Assembly: GCA_035651115.1 (NCBI GenBank)
Contig: DASRGL010000499.1
Location: forward strand, 1 to 12,332
Source: DASRGL01 sp035651115
Lineage (GTDB): Bacteria > Armatimonadota > Chthonomonadetes > Chthonomonadales > Chthonomonadaceae
DNA length: 12,332 bases
Direction of reading: 5' to 3'
The notes beneath the pieces were generated by a model that saw nothing but the letters and a program-made list of their open reading frames with translations, searched no databases and was not told the origin of the DNA. Below are positions 6,761-12,332 of this stretch, one piece after another (the stretch's first letter is position 1; every line of letters begins with the position of its first letter). The translations under genes were made by a program, and so were the position numbers.

Positions 6761-6858
6761 ATACGTTCTCGACACACACGCCCTTATCTGGTTCCTTTTC
6801 CCTGCTGACCTGCGACGGCAATATCACCGCTTCGGGTCTTGTACCGATTATATGGTAG
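6750..6858 (+). pseudogene. vapC PIN-domain toxin remnant (internal deletion and frameshift)
   Basis: The first 16 codons read MADRYVLDTHALIWFL, the classic start of VapC RNase toxins, and include the first catalytic Asp. From 6802, in the +1 frame relative to that start, the sequence reads LLTCDGNITASGLVPIIW and then TAG at 6856-6858, which is the typical VapC C-terminus. A full-length VapC is about 125-135 residues, so roughly 85-100 codons, including the remaining acidic active-site residues, are missing. The two ends are also out of frame. The 5' end frame stays open by chance far into the antisense of the neighbouring gene (to 7808), but that translation has no PIN features. The gene is therefore non-functional. 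Confidence 0.85.
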
Positions 6859-6871
6859 GCATCCCGGATGC
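6859..6871. other. Small palindrome in the 17-bp convergent gap
   Basis: GCATCC-C-GGATGC occupies most of the gap between the vapC remnant stop and the GH99-like gene stop. It could fold as a 5-bp stem with a 3-nt loop on either strand. No T-tract follows, so terminator function is weakly supported. Confidence 0.3.
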
Positions 6872-6875
6872 GGAC

Positions 6876-9800
6876 CTACTTCTCCAGGGTGATGGCCGCG
6901 ATCTTGATCTCCGGCGCATCCGGCAACTGAATGGCGATGAGTTTGCGCGGCTCCCGAATGCGGATCGTGTAGTGGTAGAGGGCGACCGCGCCCGGTTCCA
7001 GGCCGCTGCGGGCGTGATGGCGGCGGGCCAGGAACGCGATCTCATCGTTCCCGGCGGGAGGGCGATCCCAGCGGCTCACCCCGAAGGCATAGACGTCTTC
7101 GGACTCGCCGTTCGGCTCCTGGAAGATCAGCTTCACATTCGCGAACGAGTCTTTCCCCGTGCTGGCCGCAACCAGATGCAGCAGGCGGCACTGATCCCCC
7201 GATTTGCCCAGCAGCACTTTCTGCCCGCGACAGGCGATGAAGTTCGGCGACTTGCCATCCTTCGGCCCCCATCGAAAGCTGATGCGCCGCGCCGACTCCG
7301 GCCCGGTCTTGCCGACAGGCAGCCAGACGCTGGCGGGCGCGTAGTCGGTGCTGGCAAACGGCGGAATCAGCATGGCGGGGAAGGTGTGGCCCGCGCCGTC
7401 GAAATCGCCCCCGGCCAGATCGTAATCGTGCGTCACGCCGTTGAGGTTGTAGGCTTTGGAAAGGTCGGCGAAAGTGAGATGTCCGCGCACGACCTGCACC
7501 TGATTGACGACCTCATCGAAGACGCGCGTGCTGGCGGTCGTCGAGGCCCAGGTATCGCCCACCTTCACGTCCCACACCAGCCAGTAGGTTCCGTCGTTGG
7601 GCGGGGCCGTCACCCAGACCATCATATCCGTCACCTTGCCGCCCGGCGGCACGTCCTGCGGAATCCCGGTCGTCTCGTCCTCCCACAGATACTCCGTGCC
7701 GTCCAGATAGTACCAGTGGTAGCCGACGCGCACGGTGTCCTTTTTCCAGGTCTGCGGGCCGACGTTTTGCAGGCTCAGGCGCACAGGGATACGCTTTTCG
7801 GCGGGTAGCGTAGAGAGCGTGCCGTCCGCCGTGAAGCGCACGCCGAAATCGAAATCTACGATGGCGATAGGAGTCGGGGCGAGGCTGACGCCCTGCGCGG
7901 CGGGCCGTGCCTCTTCCGCGCCGCCTGCCGCCACGACCGGCTGCACGGAGGCCGCGCGCGGCGCGTCCGCCGCCACCTCCCACGCCGCCGCATAGGTCCA
8001 GGGCTGCTCCTGGTTCCAGGCGGGCAGCGGGTTGCCCTCCGGGTCGGTGAGCGGCAGCAGCAGGCGCACATTCGCCTCCTGGCCCGGCAGCACGTCCTGC
8101 GTCAGCATGGCGGTCGCATCGGCGGCGGCGACCGGCGTCTGTGATAGCCCTCCGCCGCTGCGCGGCGTTGTCTTATAGAGGCGCAGCGTGACCCGCGCGC
8201 CCTCGGACTTGCGCCAGGGCCGCGCGCCGTCGTTGCGCAGAGTGGCATGGACTTCGTAGACGCCGCCCGCTTCCAGCATCCGGGGCAGATCGGTACGGAC
8301 GAGAGCCGCCGCCCATTCCGGCGTCTCCTCCCCGTCTGCGGCGCGCAGGCGTACCGGTATCTGAAGGCGCGCGCGGCCCTCGTTCGACAGCCCGTTCGTG
8401 ATCTCGCCTTTCCGGTTGATCTCGACCGCGCCGATCTCCAGCGTGTAGTCGCCCGGAGGCAGCGCCGCGCCGCCCGGCCCGGTCGTTGCGACCGAAAGCG
8501 CGCCCTCGACATTCTGCCCGGCCAGAACCGGAGCGGAGAGCGGAACCGCCGCGCCTGTCGCGACCACCTGATCGCCGCGCTTCCACCGATAGGCGAAGCC
8601 GACAGGCGGCAGGTCGGAGGCGCTGGTCGGCCCCCAGCCCTGCGCGCCGGTGTTCTGCGCGCGGAAATGGACGGTGTAGGCGGCCTGCGCCCGCATGACG
8701 GCGGGAACATCGTGCCAGAGGAACTTCGCGCCGCCCGGCCTGGCGCTGCCGAACATCCGCGAGTAGACGCGCGTCAGGTCGGCGTAGCTGAACCCGGTCT
8801 CCAGCGTCGAAGCCACCTCCGCGCCGTTGGTATAGTCGTTCCAACTGCTGATCAGCACCCAGTCGGGCTGTTTGCCGAGGGCGGCCATCCAGTCGTCGCG
8901 ATAGGTCTGGCCGTCGCGCCGGGAGCGGAAGAGCGGCTTGTCGCTCCCGCTGGTTCCCGCCAGCGTGTTGTCGTAGCCCGCGCCGACGCTGGCCGTTTTG
9001 ATCCAGCCGCCGCCGTCGAACTGCCCGCCTTTCTCCTTCGCCTCCGTGAAGTAGCCGTCCAGCGCGGCTTTCGGCTTGAATCCGCTCTCGCCCAGCAGAA
9101 CCAGATCGGCCCCGAAATCGGCGGCGAATCGGCCCCGCACGGCGGCGGCAAAGGAGGCGTCGAACGCCGTGAACGCGCTGGCGTCGGAGAGAAAGACGGG
9201 ATAGGCGCGGCGTCCGCCGTTCTCCGCCGAGAGCGGCACGACACATCGGAACGGTTCCGGGATGGCGCGATAGAAGTCGCGGATCATGCCGTAGAGCGCG
9301 GCCTGCGCTGCCGGATCGCGCAGGTCGGGCCGGTCGCCGAGCGTCTCGATGAGCGAGTTCGTGTCGAGATAGAGGGCGACCTGCGGATACTCCTGCCCGG
9401 CCAGGCGCAGCGCGTTCAGGGCTTCCACCAGCGTCATCAGCCCTTTTTCGGCGTAAAGCTGGCGGTCGCGCGGCGAGCCGCGATAGATGGGCAGGATTAC
9501 GTCAATGCCCGCGCGCCGTATCTCCATGAGTTGGCGGCGATGCCACCCGGCGCGGTCGAAGCTGAACCAGGGGCCGACGCCGTCCATCGGATGGTGGATG
9601 AGCGCGGTGCTGCCATCGGGGCGCTGGACCTGCTGCAACGGCGCGGCCTTGCGCGAGTCGGCCTGGAACCAGTAGGCATACGGAGCCAGCACCAGCGGCG
9701 TGACGCGCTGTGGGCGATGCGGCGGCAGCGCCGGAGGTTCCACGCTGGCGGCGGGAAGCGGCACGACCGGGCGCGGCGGGCGGGGAACGAATTCGGGGCG

Positions 9801-10718
9801 GAGGCGCGCGGCCAGCGTGTTGGCGAGGGCGCTCGTCCCCGCGCCCGCGCCGAGCCGTTCGCCGAACTCGAAGGCGGTCGCCGTGTTCCATTCGCCGGGC
9901 GTCAGTTCGCCGTCTACGACGGGCTTGCTGGCAAAGACGCGCGGGCAGAGGATCGCGCCCGGCACGCCGGCATCGGGCGTGTTGCTGAAGACGATCTCGC
10001 TCCAGAGCGAGGGATTGTCCAGGTCGGAGCTGCCGCGCACCTTCGGCGACAGGCTCTGCAGGGCGGGGCTGCCGGGCGCGATACTCTGCGCGGCGACCAG
10101 GAAGCCCATCTTCGCGCCGGACTGCGGCCTGCCGCCCAGGTGTGTCCAGGGAATAGCGACTTCGAGCGTGTAGCCGGAGACGCGCGCGCCGCCGGGCAGC
10201 GAAGCGCCGAGCGGCACGACCTTGAACTTGATCAGGCTGGAGAGCAGAGCCGCGCGCTTGGCCTGCTGCGCCACCGGGTCGGTCTCGTCCTTGCCGATCT
10301 GTTCCAGGCGGCTCTGAATATCGGCAAATCCCTTGAAGAGCGGTTTTTTGTCCGGCCCGGAATAGAGCTGCGCGCCTCCGGCGGCGCTGACGGCGACCAG
10401 TACGGAGCGGGCGGTGCGCTGGCTGCTCTTGCGGTCGTCGTCGCTTTGCAGCGAGATGAGCGCGGCATCGTCTTCGAGGGGATTGGAGAACGGTTCGCTG
10501 TTCTTGCCGTTGAGGGTCGGCTTGTTGATCTGAAGGGCAATGTAGAAATAGTCTTCATCCCAGGCCGTGTAGCCGACGACGCGGTTGAGCGCCTGGGCGG
10601 ACAGGATGGCGTTGGAGGCGGGATTGGATTGCGGGGAGGACGGCGTCTGCGCCGGGGCAGAGGACGCCGCGCGCAGCAGCGCCAGCGCCGTTGCGAATAG
10701 CAGGGCAATCTTGCCCAT
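6876..10718 (-). CDS. Secreted multidomain GH99-like protein with CBM9-like and Ig-like modules
   Basis: A 1280-residue exported protein, probably acting on or binding extracellular glycans. A Sec signal peptide covers about 1-24 (LLFATALALLRAASSAPAQ). Residues about 40-260 resemble a CBM9-like sandwich (AWDEDYFYIALQI, YTLEVAIPW), and about 265-290 carry the CBM9-type phrase PVVDGELTPGEW. A Pro-rich linker leads to a GH99/WbsX-like TIM-barrel region at about 340-660 (LAPYAYWFQADS, WHRRQLMEIRRAGIDVILPI, GYDNT, VLISSWNDYTNGAEV). Family members usually read NEWxEGT where this one has NDYTNGA, so both expected Glu positions differ and catalysis is doubtful. Three Ig-like/NBR1-like repeats follow (about 670-765, 780-930, 955-1070; e.g. 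FRAQNTGAQGWGP, LQNVGPQTWKKD). The C-terminal 1080-1280 looks like a beta-sandwich (YNLNGVTHDYD to AAITLEK). The ATG has AAAGGAGAG upstream. The C-terminus looks natural. Its leader holds a multi-hairpin element, with a sigma70-like promoter further upstream. Confidence 0.85.
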   Translation of the reverse strand: MGKIALLFATALALLRAASSAPAQTPSSPQSNPASNAILSAQALNRVVGYTAWDEDYFYIALQINKPTLNGKNSEPFSNPLEDDAALISLQSDDDRKSSQRTARSVLVAVSAAGGAQLYSGPDKKPLFKGFADIQSRLEQIGKDETDPVAQQAKRAALLSSLIKFKVVPLGASLPGGARVSGYTLEVAIPWTHLGGRPQSGAKMGFLVAAQSIAPGSPALQSLSPKVRGSSDLDNPSLWSEIVFSNTPDAGVPGAILCPRVFASKPVVDGELTPGEWNTATAFEFGERLGAGAGTSALANTLAARLRPEFVPRPPRPVVPLPAASVEPPALPPHRPQRVTPLVLAPYAYWFQADSRKAAPLQQVQRPDGSTALIHHPMDGVGPWFSFDRAGWHRRQLMEIRRAGIDVILPIYRGSPRDRQLYAEKGLMTLVEALNALRLAGQEYPQVALYLDTNSLIETLGDRPDLRDPAAQAALYGMIRDFYRAIPEPFRCVVPLSAENGGRRAYPVFLSDASAFTAFDASFAAAVRGRFAADFGADLVLLGESGFKPKAALDGYFTEAKEKGGQFDGGGWIKTASVGAGYDNTLAGTSGSDKPLFRSRRDGQTYRDDWMAALGKQPDWVLISSWNDYTNGAEVASTLETGFSYADLTRVYSRMFGSARPGGAKFLWHDVPAVMRAQAAYTVHFRAQNTGAQGWGPTSASDLPPVGFAYRWKRGDQVVATGAAVPLSAPVLAGQNVEGALSVATTGPGGAALPPGDYTLEIGAVEINRKGEITNGLSNEGRARLQIPVRLRAADGEETPEWAAALVRTDLPRMLEAGGVYEVHATLRNDGARPWRKSEGARVTLRLYKTTPRSGGGLSQTPVAAADATAMLTQDVLPGQEANVRLLLPLTDPEGNPLPAWNQEQPWTYAAAWEVAADAPRAASVQPVVAAGGAEEARPAAQGVSLAPTPIAIVDFDFGVRFTADGTLSTLPAEKRIPVRLSLQNVGPQTWKKDTVRVGYHWYYLDGTEYLWEDETTGIPQDVPPGGKVTDMMVWVTAPPNDGTYWLVWDVKVGDTWASTTASTRVFDEVVNQVQVVRGHLTFADLSKAYNLNGVTHDYDLAGGDFDGAGHTFPAMLIPPFASTDYAPASVWLPVGKTGPESARRISFRWGPKDGKSPNFIACRGQKVLLGKSGDQCRLLHLVAASTGKDSFANVKLIFQEPNGESEDVYAFGVSRWDRPPAGNDEIAFLARRHHARSGLEPGAVALYHYTIRIREPRKLIAIQLPDAPEIKIAAITLEK

Positions 10719-10740
10719 CAGACTCTCCTTTACTCACCAG

Positions 10741-10870
10741 GCCGGGAACTGAAAGTACCCGTCTCAATGGCCTGACGGCCAACCGTCCTTCGGACGGACA
10801 ATGCAGTGCGCGTCCGTGAGGACGCTTGGCGGCATTGCCGCCCCATAGACGGGTACTTTCAGTACCCGGC
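10741..10870. repeat. 130-bp palindromic element: 24-bp terminal inverted repeats enclosing four perfect hairpins
   Basis: The outer arms 10741-10764 and 10847-10870 are inverted repeats matching at 23 of 24 positions. Each arm can also fold on itself; the right arm does so perfectly (GGGTAC-TTTCA-GTACCC, 10851-10867). Between them stand four perfect hairpins in series: TGGCC-TGAC-GGCCA (10768-10781), CCGTCC-TTC-GGACGG (10783-10797), GCGTCC-GTGA-GGACGC (10810-10825) and GGCGGC-ATT-GCCGCC (10828-10842). The element lies between the promoter at 10882-10911 and the ribosome site of the GH99-like gene, so it would be transcribed as a branched leader RNA. As DNA it resembles a MITE or REP-type palindromic unit. 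No target-site duplication is obvious at the edges (CCAG versus AAAA). Protein coding is unlikely. Confidence 0.85.
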
Positions 10871-10881
10871 AAAACTGCGCG

Positions 10882-10911
10882 ATAGTAGCACACATTTTGA
10901 GGCACTGTCAA
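10882..10911 (-). promoter_or_regulatory. Sigma70-like promoter for the GH99-like gene
   Basis: On the minus strand, TTGACA (complement 10906-10911) and TACTAT (complement 10882-10887) stand 18 bp apart. The spacer length and -35 are identical to those of the promoter at 5611-5640. Transcription would start near 10875, only a few bases before the palindromic element, giving a leader of about 157 nt in which the element is almost entirely contained. Confidence 0.65.
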
Positions 10912-11056
10912 GGGAAATGGCCGTCGAAAGAAACGCCGTTCAGGGGCAGGAAAAACCAGGAAGATGTCGAATTGGGCAGCCAGAAGGAAGCACAAACGAG
11001 CAGCCAGAAACGAGGCCGCGCCCGCGCTTCCCGCCTGCCATGAAGGAGCCTTCTCT

Positions 11057-11533
11057 ATGCCCGATATGCTCGTAGACCTGCTCAAACTGCCGCCTGTGGA
11101 GTCGCTTATCTCCGACCTGCGCGCGCAGGGCGTCATCATCCGCCGCGCCCATCCGTTCGAGATCACGCCCGTGCGCGAGTTCATCCAGAAGCATTTTAGC
11201 TCCGGCTGGGCGGACGAGGTGACGCCCTGCTACAGCCGCCAGCCCGTCTCGCTCTACATTGCGATCCGCAACGGCAAGATCATCGGGTTCGGGGCCTACG
11301 AAGCGACCCGGCGCAACTTCTTCGGGCCGACGGGCGTGGCGGAGTCGGAGCGGGGCGCGGGCATCGGCAAGGCGCTGCTGCTGGCCTGTCTGTGGGGACT
11401 GCGCGAGATGGGGTACGCCTACGGCATCATCGGAGGGGCCGGGCCGGTCGAATTCTATGCAAAGGCCGTCGGCGCGACCGTCATTCCCGACAGCGTCCCC
11501 GGCATCTATGCCGACATGCTCTCCAGAGATTGA
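11057..11533 (+). CDS. GNAT-family N-acetyltransferase
   Basis: A 158-residue protein expected to transfer an acetyl group from acetyl-CoA to an unknown amine in the cytoplasm. The acetyl-CoA-binding motif A is clear at ESERGAGIGKALLLACL (R-G-x-G-I-G-x-A). It is preceded by the beta strands LYIAIRNGKIIGFGAYE and followed by motif B-like FYAKAVGATV. Length is normal for the family. The start is placed at ATG 11057 because AAGGAG (11043-11048) lies 8 nt upstream. The longer frame from 10964 adds a Lys/Arg/Ala-rich segment that does not look like GNAT sequence. A 10-bp direct repeat, GCAGCCAGAA at 10976-10985 and 11000-11009, lies upstream and might be an operator. No clear plus-strand promoter was found. 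The gene is divergent from the GH99-like gene and convergent with the GH20-like gene 30 bp away. The substrate cannot be predicted. Confidence 0.85.
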   Translation: MPDMLVDLLKLPPVESLISDLRAQGVIIRRAHPFEITPVREFIQKHFSSGWADEVTPCYSRQPVSLYIAIRNGKIIGFGAYEATRRNFFGPTGVAESERGAGIGKALLLACLWGLREMGYAYGIIGGAGPVEFYAKAVGATVIPDSVPGIYADMLSRD

Positions 11534-11536
11534 AGG

Positions 11537-11562
11537 CACTCCTCCGCGGGGGCAGAGGAGTG
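11537..11562. terminator. Hairpin in the convergent gap between GNAT and GH20-like genes
   Basis: CACTCCTC and GAGGAGTG form an 8-bp perfect stem with a 10-nt loop, filling almost the whole 30-bp gap between the two convergent stops. No T-tract follows on either strand, so its role as a bidirectional terminator rests on position only. Confidence 0.4.
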
Positions 11563-11563
11563 G

Positions 11564-12332
11564 TTATCTGGATCTGTCCGCGCCCCAGGCTTTCTGCGCC
11601 CACACGTCCATCGCGTCGTACTTGTCCTCCCAGGTCGTATACATCGCGCCCACGATGCCGGGAACGCCTTTGGTATTGGCAAGCCACTTGGCGATGGCGG
11701 AGCCGTCCTCGTCGCCGTCGTAGTAGCCGGAAAGTATCTGCTTCAGGCCGAGATCGGCGAAGAACTGGCAGTTCTTGCCCATCAGCCCGCCATGCCAGTT
11801 CACGATACCGATGCCCTTGTCGAGACCCTTCCAGGAGCCTTTGAGCGAGCCGTTCACCGCATAGTAGTTGTCCACCGCGTTGTGCATCGGGTCGAACATA
11901 TCGCTCCAGACCCAGATTTCGGCATCGGGGCGAATGTCACGGATGATCTGCGCCGCCTGATGCACGTTCCAGGCCAGCAGTTGACCGGGCGTCATCCCCT
12001 TGCTCTGGCACAGGGCGCACTGGTTCATCACCCGCATCTCGTCGTGCGACATGAAGAAGGCGGCGGGATGGAGCAGCGCGTTCGCCTGCTTCACCTCTTC
12101 GCGCCAGTCCTCAAAAATCTTCGGCTCGCTGATGCAGCTTGTCACCCGATCCTCATAGACGATGATGGGATGATAGTAGCTCACCCGCAGCCGCTCGCCC
12201 TCCGCGATGCGCGTGTTCGGGGTCAGCTTGATGTCCATCGGCGCGTGGTAGGCCCGCCAGGGGTGCAGTTGCGGGTCCACAATCTTTTCATAGTCGCGCC
12301 CCTCCTCGTAGGCCGTGCCGTTCTCCCCGCGC
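11564..12332 (-). CDS. GH20-like glycoside hydrolase, C-terminal part (runs off the right edge)
   Basis: The minus-strand frame is open from the window edge to TAA at 11564-11566, giving at least 255 residues, so this is the 3' part of a longer gene. The GTG at 12280 is only an internal codon: coding-like sequence continues upstream (GENGTAYEEGRDYEKIV). The segment resembles the second half of a GH20-type (beta-N-acetylhexosaminidase-like) TIM barrel. FFMSHDEMRVMNQC carries a His-Asp-Glu where GH20 enzymes have their catalytic Asp-Glu pair. It is followed by a Cys-x2-Cys, WNVHQAAQIIRDIRPDAEIW, VWSDMFDP, VNWHGG, and a closing MYTTWEDKYDAMDVWAQKAW. Family assignment is tentative without the N-terminus. 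It lies on the same strand as the GH99-like gene but is separated from it by the GNAT gene; both suggest glycan processing. Confidence 0.75.
   Translation of the reverse strand, partial: RGENGTAYEEGRDYEKIVDPQLHPWRAYHAPMDIKLTPNTRIAEGERLRVSYYHPIIVYEDRVTSCISEPKIFEDWREEVKQANALLHPAAFFMSHDEMRVMNQCALCQSKGMTPGQLLAWNVHQAAQIIRDIRPDAEIWVWSDMFDPMHNAVDNYYAVNGSLKGSWKGLDKGIGIVNWHGGLMGKNCQFFADLGLKQILSGYYDGDEDGSAIAKWLANTKGVPGIVGAMYTTWEDKYDAMDVWAQKAWGADRSR

Noticed and set aside
6847..6852. Minus-strand TATAAT near the end of the vapC remnant
   Set aside because: It lies just downstream of the GH99-like stop on that strand, with no -35 and no minus-strand gene to drive. It encodes the Ile-Ile-Trp end of VapC on the plus strand.
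6750..7808. 352-codon plus-strand frame starting with a VapC N-terminus
   Set aside because: Only the first ~16 codons resemble VapC. The rest is antisense of the GH99-like gene, and the true VapC C-terminus appears in another frame at 6802-6858.
8247..10700. 817-codon plus-strand open frame
   Set aside because: It is antisense to the GH99-like gene, with Arg/Ala/Gly-rich translation and no signal, motif or ribosome site. The minus-strand product has recognisable domains throughout.
10741..10870. CRISPR repeat or tRNA interpretation of the hairpin cluster
   Set aside because: There are no repeated units with regular spacers, and no T-loop or CCA-stem pattern; the hairpins differ in sequence and are closed by one outer inverted repeat.
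10964..11056. N-terminal extension of the GNAT gene from ATG 10964
   Set aside because: The extra 31 residues are basic and low-complexity. AAGGAG 8 nt before ATG 11057 marks the better start.

Overview
The window looks like a chromosomal segment (GC-rich, roughly 60% or more by eye) of an Armatimonadota bacterium, probably from an uncultured or environmental genome. The main clue is the pseudopilin at 3990-4832. Its N-terminus (AFTLIELLVVIAIIAILAA followed by FPVFAQAREKAR) and its H-X9-DG motif belong to a protein type that is hugely expanded in Armatimonadota and also seen in Planctomycetes/Verrucomicrobia-type bacteria. The rest fits an envelope- and polysaccharide-oriented lifestyle: an FG-GAP/ASPIC-UnbV lipoprotein, a membrane-anchored TPR protein, a large secreted GH99-like multidomain protein and a GH20-like hydrolase.

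Layout. 21-4832 (minus strand): pseudopilin, TPR scaffold and CRTAC1-type lipoprotein, transcribed in that order. 4969-5640 (minus): two tandem small single-pass membrane proteins that share an architecture. Both use non-ATG starts behind near-perfect Shine-Dalgarno sites, and a near-consensus sigma70 promoter lies upstream at 5611-5640. 5641-5975: no recognisable gene. 5976-6417 (plus): a sigma54-type -24/-12 promoter, a small three-helix membrane protein and a rho-independent terminator. 6468-6858 (plus): a VapB-type antitoxin followed by a vapC whose middle has been deleted, leaving the first ~16 and last ~18 codons in different frames. 6876-10911 (minus): a 1280-residue secreted GH99-like protein with carbohydrate-binding-like and Ig-like modules. 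Its 5' leader carries a 130-bp element made of a 24-bp terminal inverted repeat enclosing four consecutive perfect hairpins, downstream of a TTGACA/TACTAT promoter. 11057-11533 (plus): a GNAT acetyltransferase. 11564-12332 (minus): the C-terminal part of a GH20-like hydrolase that runs off the right edge.

How the genes may work together (inference): the TPR/CRTAC1 pair probably forms an envelope module, and the two glycoside-hydrolase-like proteins suggest glycan processing. The toxin-antitoxin locus is decayed on the toxin side. I saw no tRNA, rRNA, CRISPR array or intact transposase. No complete new system is evident. The features most worth a second look are the multi-hairpin leader element, the tandem small membrane proteins, the sigma54 promoter in front of a tiny membrane protein, and the vapC deletion scar.
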